Source: Candidatus Peregrinibacteria bacterium
GTDB lineage: Bacteria > Patescibacteriota > Gracilibacteria > UBA1369 > JABINC01
DNA: 48,397 bases
Reading direction: 5' to 3'
Assembly (NCBI GenBank): GCA_030700255.1
Contig: JAUYJN010000018.1
Span: 1 to 48,397 of the forward strand
Shown: one piece after another, positions 1 to 8,315 of the stretch
Layout: each line of letters starts with the position of its first letter
Numbering within the stretch: the first letter of the stretch is position 1
Program-made: the position numbers and the translations under genes
Notes under the pieces: generated by a model
What the model was told of the DNA's origin: nothing
Databases searched by the model: none
What the model saw: the letters and a program-made list of their open reading frames with translations, nothing else

Positions 1-278
1 TATGAAGGTTTTTTGCTGCCAAAAGATGGTTTTTCGGCTTGACCCCAGCGGATTCCTTCTAGGTATTTTTACCCACTAGTCCGTTTGTTTTTTTATTGTT
101 CATATCTTTTATATTTATGGATTATTAGAAGAAAATATTAACAAAAATTCGTAAAAATTGCCAGACTAATATAGGCGAAAAACATGAGTAATAAGCATAA
201 TATCACCATTTCGAGTTGCGCGAGAATGGAAATGTTTTGTGGTACGCACGCGCTCACCTGCGTATGGGCGAGGGGGTA

Positions 279-356
279 GGGAAATGGTTGGAAAAGGTGA
301 GTTGGTGGGGAAAGATGAGTTTGGGGAAAAGGTGAGGCGGGGAAAAATGGCACGGC
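279..356. repeat. Degenerate GGGAAA-led tandem array
   Basis: About five imperfect units of 12-18 bp follow one another, each starting GGGAAA or GGAAAA and most continuing with GRTGAG or GGTGAG. The plus strand is strongly G-rich and C-poor here, unlike its surroundings. Loops between G-runs are long, so a G-quadruplex is possible but not compelling. Confidence 0.5.
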
Positions 357-379
357 TGGCGTGTTCTAAAGCGGAGCTA

Positions 380-420
380 CCCGCCTTTGGCGGGTTGATA
401 CCCCGTCCATAAGGAGGGGG
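380..420. repeat. Two adjacent GC-rich hairpins (REP-like)
   Basis: CCCGCC-TTT-GGCGGG (380-394) is a perfect 6-bp stem. It is followed after six bases by CCCCGTCC-ATAA-GGAGGGGG (401-420), an 8-bp stem with one mismatch. Paired hairpins in AT-rich DNA resemble REP or IS200-type end structures. Neither has a T-run that would make it a classic terminator. Confidence 0.55.
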
Positions 421-553
421 ATGAGCTTGTTCCAGAATCTTTGTGGTGTAGAATTGGAGTATGAAATTGAGAAGGCAAGCGCATACAGTATATAAAACGA
501 AGGAATATTCCCGAAAATTGGGCTGAAGGTTCCACCGTTGAGTAAGAAATTTA

Positions 554-605
554 GGAGGATATGACGTCTATCACTCATGGGAGGATATGCTGTCCATCAC
601 TCATC
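554..605. repeat. 26-bp tandem duplication
   Basis: Two adjacent 26-bp units (554-579 and 580-605), both starting GGAGGATATG and ending ATCACTCAT plus one base, match at 22 of 26 positions. They lie about 45 bp beyond the recG stop codon. Confidence 0.75.
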
Positions 606-650
606 ACTGAAATTTTTGCCCAAAGTGTTTAATGAGGTGGGATGGAGTTG

Positions 651-2708
651 TTACACTAAGTGGGCTTCGGTTCCGCTTTCTTTTATAGCGCGGTGCAGGC
701 GCGGATAATTTGTGAGGAGCGGGTCTTCGCTTATTAGTTTTTCTGCCTCAATCCTAGCTTTTTTGATTATTCTTCCATCTGAGAAAGTGGCCATGCGAAG
801 ATCCGGTACGCCACTTTGGCGTACACCATAAACCGCGCCTGGGCCACGGAGCTCTAAATCTATTTCTGAAAGCTTGAATCCACTTGAATGTTTTACCATA
901 GCGATAAGTCTTTGTTTGTTTTCATCTGTGAAATGATGCGGGAATAAGAAGCAATACGATTGATGAGCCCCTCTTCCGACGCGGCCACGAAATTGATGAA
1001 GCTGAGAAAGTCCAAAACGCTCCGCTCCTTCGATCATCATAATTGTCGAATTTGGTACGTCTATCCCTACTTCAACAACAGAAGTTGAAACTAGAATCTG
1101 TATTTCATTTGCTGAAAAGCTTTTCATGATACTGTCTTTTTCTTCAGACGTTAGACGTCCATGTAGTAGCCCAAGTTTGAAATTTGGAAAAATGTGAGCC
1201 TTAAGTCTTTCAAATTCTTCAGTGGCTGCTTTTACATTTTCTAATTTTTCCGACTCTTCAACTAGTGGGCAAATTACAAATGCCTGTTTCCCCTCCTCTA
1301 TCTGCTCAGCAATCCATGTGTAGGCATCACTTCTTTTATGTTCAGGCACTATTCTAGTCATTATTTCTTGTCTACCGGGTGGCAGCTCATCTATCACAGA
1401 GATATCCTGGTCTCCGTATATTGTCAGAGCGAGAGTTCGAGGAATTGGAGTTGCTGACATATTGAGTAAATGAGGATTGCCAAATTCTTTTAATTTCTCT
1501 CTTTGTTTAACGCCAAACCTATGTTGTTCATCCACTATTGCAAGACCTAGATTTTTGAATGTTATAGAATCTTGGATTATTGCATGTGTTCCAATTACTA
1601 TGTCTATCTCGCCATTTGCAAGCATAGTCGTACGTTCTTTTTTATCTTTTGCAGGTAGTGACCCAAGAATTAATTCAACTTTTATACCAAATTGCTCGAG
1701 CATTTTTTTGAATGAGCGGCAGTGTTGTTCGGTAAGTATGGATGTAGGTGCCATTACAGCAACTTGAAAGCCCGCTTTTACCGCTTGAAGCGCCGCTGCC
1801 GCCGCAACGACCGTTTTGCCTGAACCGACGTCTCCTTGAAGAAGTCTGAGCATAGGATAATCCATATCTAGATCTCCGCATATTTCTTTGAGTGAACGGT
1901 CTTGCGCACCAGTTAATTTGAATGGTAGTCCGTTTAAAAATTCTTTGTTTAGTTTTTTATCCAATTTAATTTTTTTTTCAAACCCCTCTACCCCTTTTCG
2001 CCAAGCCCATTTTTTTTGTAATGCTGATATTTGCAAAAAAAGTAATTCATCAAAGGCTAGCCTTTCTTTAGCTTTTTCTAATTTTTCTTCTGAAGTTGGG
2101 AAATGAACTTCTTTGATCGCCTCTTTCATTGGCAGGAGTTCGTTTCTTTCCCTTATTTCATTTGGATATGGATCTTCCAAATATTCCGTCATGTACATTA
2201 GCGGATGTAATTTTTCTCGTAGCCATTTTGAGCTTATTCTGCCATTTTGCCCCTCTATGTCTTTTTCACTGTATATAGGTATGATTTCTGCGCTGTGAAC
2301 CTGATCTTTGCCTTTTAATTCTACGCTTGGGTTTTGCATGGTTATTTTGCCAAAGTCGAATTTCACTTTACCGGCAAGTGTCACCGAATCGCCGGGAGCT
2401 AGTTTTTGCTTAAGATACGGCTGATTAAACCATACAACCTCTAGAGACCCTGTGTTATCAGTTACTAATGCTGACAATATGTCCATTCCCCTTATTTTTT
2501 TGCTGGAAAAATTACTTAGAACCCCTTTGATTACTTGCTTATCACCAGGTTTTAATTCTAAGATATTGGTTTCTGATTGATATTCATATCTTCTTGGGAA
2601 ATACATTAAAAAATCTCTGACAGTTCTTATTTCGAGCTCTGCCAATTTTTTTATGTGTCTAGAGGTCGTTCGAAGTACACTGCTAAGATTTTGATCAAGT
2701 ACGGTCAT
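651..2708 (-). CDS. recG: ATP-dependent DNA helicase RecG
   Basis: RecG is a superfamily 2 helicase that binds and reverses stalled replication forks and branch-migrates Holliday junctions. The 685-residue protein has the usual family length. An N-terminal wedge/OB domain (about residues 50-150) precedes the two helicase lobes. Walker A is GDVGSGKT (about 292-299), the DEXH box is the RecG-typical DEQHRFG (about 391-397), and motif VI is QFRGRVGRG (about 570-578). A TAA stop ends it. It is the last gene of the leftmost minus-strand run, preceded by a lipoprotein gene 28 bp away. The ATG start gives a normal N-terminus; no clear ribosome binding site is seen. Confidence 0.97.
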   Translation of the reverse strand: MTVLDQNLSSVLRTTSRHIKKLAELEIRTVRDFLMYFPRRYEYQSETNILELKPGDKQVIKGVLSNFSSKKIRGMDILSALVTDNTGSLEVVWFNQPYLKQKLAPGDSVTLAGKVKFDFGKITMQNPSVELKGKDQVHSAEIIPIYSEKDIEGQNGRISSKWLREKLHPLMYMTEYLEDPYPNEIRERNELLPMKEAIKEVHFPTSEEKLEKAKERLAFDELLFLQISALQKKWAWRKGVEGFEKKIKLDKKLNKEFLNGLPFKLTGAQDRSLKEICGDLDMDYPMLRLLQGDVGSGKTVVAAAAALQAVKAGFQVAVMAPTSILTEQHCRSFKKMLEQFGIKVELILGSLPAKDKKERTTMLANGEIDIVIGTHAIIQDSITFKNLGLAIVDEQHRFGVKQREKLKEFGNPHLLNMSATPIPRTLALTIYGDQDISVIDELPPGRQEIMTRIVPEHKRSDAYTWIAEQIEEGKQAFVICPLVEESEKLENVKAATEEFERLKAHIFPNFKLGLLHGRLTSEEKDSIMKSFSANEIQILVSTSVVEVGIDVPNSTIMMIEGAERFGLSQLHQFRGRVGRGAHQSYCFLFPHHFTDENKQRLIAMVKHSSGFKLSEIDLELRGPGAVYGVRQSGVPDLRMATFSDGRIIKKARIEAEKLISEDPLLTNYPRLHRAIKESGTEAHLV

Positions 2709-2736
2709 TTCAATTACGTCATGAATATTTTTGCCC

Positions 2737-3426
2737 TTAACTTACTTCAAGGGAGTAAAAGATTGTACTACCTGGAAATCTTTTAATCAATTCGATAGTA
2801 CTGTCCGTGCTCCACCAGTCAAGCATATATGTTGACTGCGGTGCTTCAACTATACATGCATTATGTTGGTTTTCATTTGATCTTACTTCTACGATCGTCA
2901 TTTCACTGCAACCGGAATCAGCTGATGGTTGAGTCAAAATTTCATCTGTTAGAGGAGATCCAAAATTATTTTCATCTACATTTATGATTATGAGTTTTGA
3001 CCATGAAGATTCGAATCCTTTTGTCAGATTCATAGCTATGAACTTACCATCAGGCGAATTTAGTACGCCGCCTATATAATTGTAAGTATCGTCAAATGGA
3101 GCGTAAAATATTTTTGTCTTACTTTTTTTGAAATCAATTAATCTTACTCCGGTTGTTGATTCCAGTTGTACTAAATATCTGTTTTTTTCGTAACCAGGTA
3201 CGTTTTTTATAATATAATCCTTAAGCTCTTTTGATAATGGCTCTGCTTTGAATTCTATTGGATTCCTTGGTATCTTATCTCCCATTTCGATAGTTATACC
3301 GAATGCCCCACCGTTTACATGACTACGTAAACTTCCTTCCGGCTCCGGATAAGTTTTGCTTCCACAGCTTATAAGAAAAAGAGATGAAATGAGAATTATT
3401 GATGTGAGAATGTATTTGTAATTCAT
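2737..3426 (-). CDS. Predicted lipoprotein of unknown function
   Basis: A 229-residue exported protein that I do not recognise. The N-terminus is a lipoprotein signal: a lysine, a hydrophobic stretch and a lipobox ending LISC near residues 18-21, followed by a Ser/Lys/Pro-rich linker. The rest is mixed and soluble, with phrases such as SPDGKFIAMNLTKG that recall beta-propeller blades of TolB or WD40 type, which is only a hint. It lies between tyrS and recG with short gaps on the same strand, so may be co-transcribed. Anchored on the outer face of the membrane is the likely location. Confidence 0.75.
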   Translation of the reverse strand: MNYKYILTSIILISSLFLISCGSKTYPEPEGSLRSHVNGGAFGITIEMGDKIPRNPIEFKAEPLSKELKDYIIKNVPGYEKNRYLVQLESTTGVRLIDFKKSKTKIFYAPFDDTYNYIGGVLNSPDGKFIAMNLTKGFESSWSKLIIINVDENNFGSPLTDEILTQPSADSGCSEMTIVEVRSNENQHNACIVEAPQSTYMLDWWSTDSTIELIKRFPGSTIFYSLEVS

Positions 3427-3435
3427 GATATTAAA

Positions 3436-4635
3436 TTATTTTTTTATATAAAGAAATTTTCGTTTTCCTACTTGGAGAAGTGTTTTTTCTGTCGAGAGAG
3501 AGAGTTCCATATGTGGATCATCGATTTTCTCTCCATTTACTTTTACTCCGCCCTGTTCCATAAGTCTTCGGCCTTCTGCCTTTGAAGGGATCATTTTTTG
3601 GTTGTACAATAAATCAAGTAAGTTGATAGTCTCATTTCCAATCGAGATTTCCTCTATATCATCCGGAAGTTCTTTGCGAGCAAATTGATTTACAAACGCC
3701 TCTTCCGCGTCATCGGCTGCTGCTTCATCATGGTAAAGAGTAACAATTTCTTTTGCGAGTTGTACTTTGAGATCTCGTGGATTTGTACCGGATTTAAGCT
3801 CTTTTTTGATTCCTTCAATTTCTTTTAGTGTGAGTTCTGTCGCAAGTGTGAAATATTGCGTGATAAGCTCATCTTTGATTGACATGATTTTCCCGAACAT
3901 ATCTCTTGGCTCATCTCCTATAGCGATATGATTATTATATGATTTACTCATCTTGCGTCCATCCGTCCCCTCGAGTAGATCGAAGGTCATACAATGCTTA
4001 GCACGTCCGTTGATTTTTTCCTGAAGGGTTCTTCCAGCCAAGATATTAAATAATTGATCGTTCCCTCCAAGCTCTAAGTCGACGTCCATTGCGACTGAGT
4101 CATATCCTTGCATAAGTGGGTATAAAAACTCATGTACACCTATTGGTTTACTGTTTTTAAATCGTTCTTGGAACATGTCTCGCTCCATCATTTGTTGTAC
4201 TGTAAAATTCCCTGCTAATTTTATTACGTCTGCAAAATTCATTTTTGAAAGCCAATCGTTGTTGTTTAGAATTTTCACAGGGTTCTCTCCTTCGAAATCA
4301 AGTATTGTTGCGGCTTGTTCTTTGTACGTTTCCGCATTTATCATCACTTGCTCATATGTGAGTGGTGGCCGTGTAATGTCTTTACCTGTAGGGTCTCCAA
4401 GTTGTGCGGTAAATCCGCCAAAGAGTAAAATTATTTCATGTCCAAGTTCTTGAAATCTACGTAGTTTTCTTAACGGTACGGCATGCCCTATGTGTAGCTC
4501 TGAGCCGGTTGGGTCTATACCTAGATAGAGTTTTATCTTTTTGCCGGAGAGTAATACTTTCTCTAATTCTTCCTTTACGATCACATTTGTAACGCCACGA
4601 GTTAAAATATCGTTTACTTGTTCTTTTAGTTCCAT
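3436..4635 (-). CDS. tyrS: Tyrosyl-tRNA synthetase
   Basis: Charges tRNA-Tyr with tyrosine in the cytoplasm. The 399-residue class Ic synthetase shows HIGH at residues 48-51 (LHIGHAVPL), KMSKS near 228-232 and a C-terminal S4 RNA-binding domain (about 335-399, with EGRRLMEQGGVKVNG). The length fits the shorter bacterial TyrRS type. It is divergent from rluD with only 41 bp between the two starts, so promoters must overlap there. The ATG at 4635 precedes the conserved N-terminus directly. Confidence 0.97.
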   Translation of the reverse strand: MELKEQVNDILTRGVTNVIVKEELEKVLLSGKKIKLYLGIDPTGSELHIGHAVPLRKLRRFQELGHEIILLFGGFTAQLGDPTGKDITRPPLTYEQVMINAETYKEQAATILDFEGENPVKILNNNDWLSKMNFADVIKLAGNFTVQQMMERDMFQERFKNSKPIGVHEFLYPLMQGYDSVAMDVDLELGGNDQLFNILAGRTLQEKINGRAKHCMTFDLLEGTDGRKMSKSYNNHIAIGDEPRDMFGKIMSIKDELITQYFTLATELTLKEIEGIKKELKSGTNPRDLKVQLAKEIVTLYHDEAAADDAEEAFVNQFARKELPDDIEEISIGNETINLLDLLYNQKMIPSKAEGRRLMEQGGVKVNGEKIDDPHMELSLSTEKTLLQVGKRKFLYIKK

Positions 4636-4676
4636 TATGGTTTTATTTTAGTTGAATTTAATTCTTATCATTTCTC

Positions 4677-5711
4677 ATGCCTGAAGACAAAGTTTCCAGA
4701 GAAGCCAATTACATTATAAGTGCTCCCATAGAATTTACAATAAAATCTCCGGAAGTTGCCGGAGAACGGCTGGACAAACACCTTGCAAAGCAATTCCCTG
4801 GTCATAGTCGTCGTTTTTTACAGGATCTTATTGATAATCAGAAAATACTCGTAAATGGAAAAAAGAAGTCTCCAAGCTACAAAACTAAGGTTGGAGATAG
4901 TATTTCTGTTGATTTGCCTGATCGTCCGGTAAAATTAAAAATTGAAGCACAGGATTTGAATCTGAATGTTGTTTATGAGGATCCTAATATTTTGGTTATA
5001 AATAAACCGGCAGGTATGGTTTGTCATCCTGCTGATAGATATAGACATCTTACCGGCACCGTCGTGAACGCAGTGCTCCACCATTGTGAAGGCCAACTTA
5101 GCGGTATAAATGGTGTTTTACGTCCAGGTATAGTTCATCGCTTGGACCGTGATACCTCGGGGCTTCTTATAGTTGGAAAAACAGATATAGGTCATCGACA
5201 TATGTCCAAAGTTATAAAAAACCGTTGGATTGAAAAATATTATTTGACCCTTGTGAGTGGTCATTTGAAGCCAAAAAAAGGAACTATTGAAGCACCAATA
5301 GGTCGTGACCCCAAACATCGCTTCAAAAAAGCCGTCGGGGGTATAGAATCAAAAGATGCCCTCACCCATTATGAGGTTTTGGAGTATTTGGGAGACGAAA
5401 CTGCGAAAAAAAGCCCCGATAGCGGGACTTTTGCTAAAGCAACTTTACTCAAAGTACGCATAATTACCGGTCGTACTCATCAGATCCGTGTGCACTTGTC
5501 TTCTATAGGCCATCCGGTCATTGGCGATAATATGTATGGAAATGATGATGTGAATGAATATTTCAAGGGGAAATATGGCTTAGAAAGGCAGTTTTTGCAC
5601 GCTTGGAGACTTAAATTCCGCATTCCGGGAGAAGAAAAAGATACTGAATTTATAGGCGAAATCCCTGCTGATTTACAAAAGGTGCTTGATGATAGTGGTG
5701 TTGAAGTTTAG
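4677..5711 (+). CDS. rluD: RluA/RluD-family 23S rRNA pseudouridine synthase
   Basis: Converts uridines to pseudouridine in large-subunit rRNA. An N-terminal S4 domain (about 27-83) leads to the catalytic domain; HRLDRDTSGL at about 154-163 carries the catalytic Asp (about 157), and GRTHQIRVHL is the later family motif. At 344 residues it is slightly long. About 14 extra residues (TAKKSPDSGTFAKA) sit just before the GRTHQIR strand and are encoded by a palindromic DNA element at 5409-5432, listed separately. It ends one base before the convergent rplU stop codon. The exact subfamily (RluA, RluC or RluD) is not settled. Confidence 0.93.
   Translation: MPEDKVSREANYIISAPIEFTIKSPEVAGERLDKHLAKQFPGHSRRFLQDLIDNQKILVNGKKKSPSYKTKVGDSISVDLPDRPVKLKIEAQDLNLNVVYEDPNILVINKPAGMVCHPADRYRHLTGTVVNAVLHHCEGQLSGINGVLRPGIVHRLDRDTSGLLIVGKTDIGHRHMSKVIKNRWIEKYYLTLVSGHLKPKKGTIEAPIGRDPKHRFKKAVGGIESKDALTHYEVLEYLGDETAKKSPDSGTFAKATLLKVRIITGRTHQIRVHLSSIGHPVIGDNMYGNDDVNEYFKGKYGLERQFLHAWRLKFRIPGEEKDTEFIGEIPADLQKVLDDSGVEV
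5409..5432. repeat. Palindromic element within rluD
   Basis: AAAAGCCCCG and CGGGACTTTT flank the loop ATAG: ten paired positions with one C-A mismatch. It is followed at once by TTGCTAAAGCAA, a second small palindrome. The encoded residues appear to be an insertion relative to ordinary RluA-family proteins, as with the palindromic elements that sit in-frame in Rickettsia genes. Confidence 0.6.
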
Positions 5712-5712
5712 A

Positions 5713-6153
5713 TTATTCAGCTTTCTTTGTTGCCGGCTTCTTTGCCGGAGCTTTTTTCTCCGCCTTTGCTTCAACTACTTTTTCTTCTTTTATAGGAGCT
5801 TCTTTTGCTTCGACTTTCTTTACCGGAGCCTTAGTACCTCCTGACAGAGCGACTTTAACAACTTCAACTTCAGTGTACATTTGTCTGTGACCTTGAGTTT
5901 TTCGGTATCTTTTCTTTGGTTTCATTTTGAAGATACGAAGTTTTTTATCTTTGAACTCTCCAAGTACTTTGACTTCAATGTAAGCTCCTGCGATGAATGG
6001 CATACCAAGTGTTACTTCTTTATCAGAAATAAGTAGAACTTCGTCGAATTTAACTTTATCTCCTTCTTTTGCTTCTTCCATGAAGCTAATCTGCACTTTG
6101 TCGCCCTCTGCGACTTTGTATTGATGACCTTTGATTTCTGCTATTGCAAACAT
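5713..6153 (-). CDS. rplU: 50S ribosomal protein L21 with long C-terminal tail
   Basis: L21 binds 23S rRNA in the large subunit. Residues 1 to about 105 match the family (MFAIAEIKGHQYKV start; KMKPKKRYRKTQGHRQMYTE RNA-binding segment). A tail of about 40 Lys/Ala/Glu residues follows; ordinary L21 is about 103 residues. The tail is low-complexity and probably disordered. The usual neighbour rpmA (L27) is absent, although obgE is close by. A hairpin at 6173-6191 lies in its leader. The stop codon is one base from the convergent rluD stop. Confidence 0.96.
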   Translation of the reverse strand: MFAIAEIKGHQYKVAEGDKVQISFMEEAKEGDKVKFDEVLLISDKEVTLGMPFIAGAYIEVKVLGEFKDKKLRIFKMKPKKRYRKTQGHRQMYTEVEVVKVALSGGTKAPVKKVEAKEAPIKEEKVVEAKAEKKAPAKKPATKKAE

Positions 6154-6172
6154 AGTTTTGAACTTTAAATAT

Positions 6173-6191
6173 GCTCTTAAGCTCTAAGAGC
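6173..6191 (-). promoter_or_regulatory. Hairpin in the rplU leader
   Basis: GCTCTTA and TAAGAGC form a perfect 7-bp stem around a 5-base loop, 20 bases before the rplU start. Leaders of ribosomal protein genes often fold to bind their product, so autoregulation is possible, but that is inference. Confidence 0.4.
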
Positions 6192-6243
6192 GGGGTGATT
6201 TTACATGCTGTATAAAAGCTTTGCAAGCAAAAATGCGATGATT

Positions 6244-6795
6244 TTACGTCTTTATTCTATCAAAGATTGTTTCGATCGATTCTGAAATTTTATTTTCGAT
6301 GATTTCCGTCTCATGTTTGGCGAATCCTCCGAGCACATAGTCACTTAAGTCGATTTTGGATTTCAGATCTTCCGGACGGTTTTCTATGCCAAATCTGAGA
6401 CGTGGAAAGTCTTCTCCTATGTGTTGAACGATTGATCTCATGCCGTTGTGAGTACCAGGTCCGCCGGAGCTTCGGAAGCGCAATTCGCCAAGTGGTAGGT
6501 CTATGTCGTCATAAACCACGATTAAATCTTCGCTTGAGAGTTTAAAGAAGCTTTTTATAGTAGCTACAGTTTCTCCGGATAAATTCATGAATGTCAGAGG
6601 TTTGACTAGGATAAGTTTATCGTTTTTATCGTTTGGATTATTCGTTTCAGTGATTAGCGCTTTGAATTTCTTGTTTTCTTTAAAATCGTCCGCCCCTACT
6701 CTAGCCTTGAGCTCATCTATTATCATCCAGCCGATATTGTGCCGGCTTTTTATATATTTACCTCCTGGATTTCCTAATCCTATTATTACTTTCAT
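6244..6795 (-). CDS. pth: Peptidyl-tRNA hydrolase
   Basis: Releases peptides from peptidyl-tRNA that drops off ribosomes. The 183-residue protein starts with the family signature GLGNPGGKY (6-14) and SRHNIGWM, where His19 is the expected catalytic base and Asn9 a substrate contact. The VYDDIDLPLG segment and GGPGTHNGMRS (tRNA contact loop) follow. Length is normal. Its start lies three bases after the obgE stop, so the two are very likely co-transcribed and translationally coupled. Confidence 0.96.
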   Translation of the reverse strand: MKVIIGLGNPGGKYIKSRHNIGWMIIDELKARVGADDFKENKKFKALITETNNPNDKNDKLILVKPLTFMNLSGETVATIKSFFKLSSEDLIVVYDDIDLPLGELRFRSSGGPGTHNGMRSIVQHIGEDFPRLRFGIENRPEDLKSKIDLSDYVLGGFAKHETEIIENKISESIETIFDRIKT

Positions 6796-6798
6796 AAT

Positions 6799-8292
6799 TT
6801 AGTTTCTGAAGTAAAATCTTTTTCCTGCGATCATTATTACATCACCGAGAGCAGCTCCTTTTGCTACGAGCTTTTTGTTGATGTCCATTTTTCTTATTAC
6901 ATCATGTACACGATCGACGGCTTCATCACTGTTAGTATCGGTCATTATTACTATTTGCTCAAGTCTTTTACCTTTGATTTCAAATATTTGGCGTGAGAAT
7001 TTTTTTATTCGATCCTCTTTTTTGAAACCATTTATCAATTCATATAACTGATCTTCGTACTCTTCTTCAGTGATTTCACCTTCTTTTAGCATGTCACGTA
7101 ATTCTTTTTTCTTTATACGTTCTTTGTGTGTCATACGTTTCTTACCCTCTTGTAGTTCACTTGTGACTTTTTCTGAGTCTATTAGCTCAACTTCAAACTG
7201 ATGATTGCTTGTGAGCAAATGTGGGCGGAATGTTTTGTGATCTTCGGTTTTGGCAAGTAGTTCAAGGACATCTTGGTCTTGGACTCTCATTTCTTTCACC
7301 TTACCCCACATAGAGAACATAAGATCTTTTAAACCATCTCCGGTTAATGCGGATATAAAAAATAATTTATTTTTTTTCTTGAATTCAGCGAACTCTTTTT
7401 CTATCTCAGGATAAAGTTCTTCTATAAGGATATCTGTCTTGTTTATCACAACTACTTGGTCTTTTTCAGCTAAGTCTTTGGAATATTTGGCCAGCTCTGC
7501 ATTTATAGTGTCGAAACTTTCACGAAGATTTCCCAGCGATCCATCGAGGAGATGAATAAGGAATTTTGCTCTTCCTACATGGCGTAAAAATTCGTGGCCA
7601 AGCCCTTTGCCTTCTGCGGCGCCCTCTATAAGACCCGGGATATCAACTACAGTGAAACTTTCCCCCATACTTCCTCCGAATGGTTTCATATCAACTACTC
7701 CTAAATTTGGCACTAATGTTGTGAAGTGATATTCTGCAATCTTTGGTTTTACGGCTGATATACGTGAGATTAGTGTGGATTTCCCGGCACTTGGTAGTCC
7801 TATGATTCCTATTTCCGCAACTAGTTTTAGCTCCATGTGAACTGTTAGCTCTTCGCCCGGTTCGCCGAGCTCTGCGAAGTTAGGAGCTTGTCTTGTACTA
7901 GATGCAAATTGAGCATTTCCTTTACCTCCCATACCACCTTTTGCAATTATTACTTCCTGATTTCTAAATTTTAAATCGGCAATTACGTTGCCATCTTCAT
8001 CTTTTACTATTGTTCCAAGTGGTACCTCAAGTATTAAGTCAGAACCGGTATGCCCATTTTGATTTCTTTTTGCTCCACTCCCTCCAGATGTCGCTTTAAA
8101 ACTTTTTTTCGTATTAAAATCAACTAATGTGTTGATATTTTCATTTGTTTTTAAAATTACATTTCCTCCGCTTCCCCCGTTCCCTCCATCAGGACCTCCC
8201 ATTGATATATATTTTTCACGTCTAAAACTGGCGCACCCGCCTCCTCCGTTTCCAGCTTTTAATGTTACAGTTGTCTCGTCGCAAAAATTCAC
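6799..8292 (-). CDS. obgE: GTPase Obg (CgtA)
   Basis: An essential GTPase that helps large-subunit maturation and links ribosome assembly with stress signals. The glycine-rich Obg fold occupies residues 1-157 (KAGNGGGGCASFRREK, GGPDGGNGG). The G domain follows, with G1 GLPSAGKST near 165-173, G3 DIPGLIEGAAEGKGLGHEF and NKTD. Between G domain and C-terminal OCT domain is a charged Lys/Glu-rich stretch (about 375-425), probably coiled coil, that makes the protein long at 497 residues. The start is GTG at 8292, directly before the conserved N-terminus; no better ATG is available. Confidence 0.96.
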   Translation of the reverse strand: MNFCDETTVTLKAGNGGGGCASFRREKYISMGGPDGGNGGSGGNVILKTNENINTLVDFNTKKSFKATSGGSGAKRNQNGHTGSDLILEVPLGTIVKDEDGNVIADLKFRNQEVIIAKGGMGGKGNAQFASSTRQAPNFAELGEPGEELTVHMELKLVAEIGIIGLPSAGKSTLISRISAVKPKIAEYHFTTLVPNLGVVDMKPFGGSMGESFTVVDIPGLIEGAAEGKGLGHEFLRHVGRAKFLIHLLDGSLGNLRESFDTINAELAKYSKDLAEKDQVVVINKTDILIEELYPEIEKEFAEFKKKNKLFFISALTGDGLKDLMFSMWGKVKEMRVQDQDVLELLAKTEDHKTFRPHLLTSNHQFEVELIDSEKVTSELQEGKKRMTHKERIKKKELRDMLKEGEITEEEYEDQLYELINGFKKEDRIKKFSRQIFEIKGKRLEQIVIMTDTNSDEAVDRVHDVIRKMDINKKLVAKGAALGDVIMIAGKRFYFRN

Positions 8293-8315
8293 GTGATACT
8301 TGGTTTAATGTTAAA

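Larger units (their letters stand above)
1..650. other. Gene-free left flank with repeats and hairpins
   Basis: No convincing gene is seen here. Two open frames on the minus strand (138-353 and 366-578) look like chance: they run through the repeat and hairpin DNA listed separately and show no recognisable domain. The extreme left edge (2-79) has a 25-codon frame with no family I recognise. The stretch contains a 6-bp inverted repeat TACGCA/TGCGTA (243-248 and 259-264), a GGGAAA-led degenerate tandem array, two GC-rich hairpins and a 26-bp tandem duplication. This is the densest repeat region of the window, and may be a decayed mobile or REP-like element. Confidence 0.5.

Noticed and set aside
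275-340. G-quadruplex in the G-rich array
   Set aside because: The loops between runs of three or more G are too long for a confident call; recorded only as a repeat.
138-578. Two minus-strand frames of about 70 codons left of recG
   Set aside because: They are made by tandem repeats and hairpins, have odd composition and no recognisable domain.
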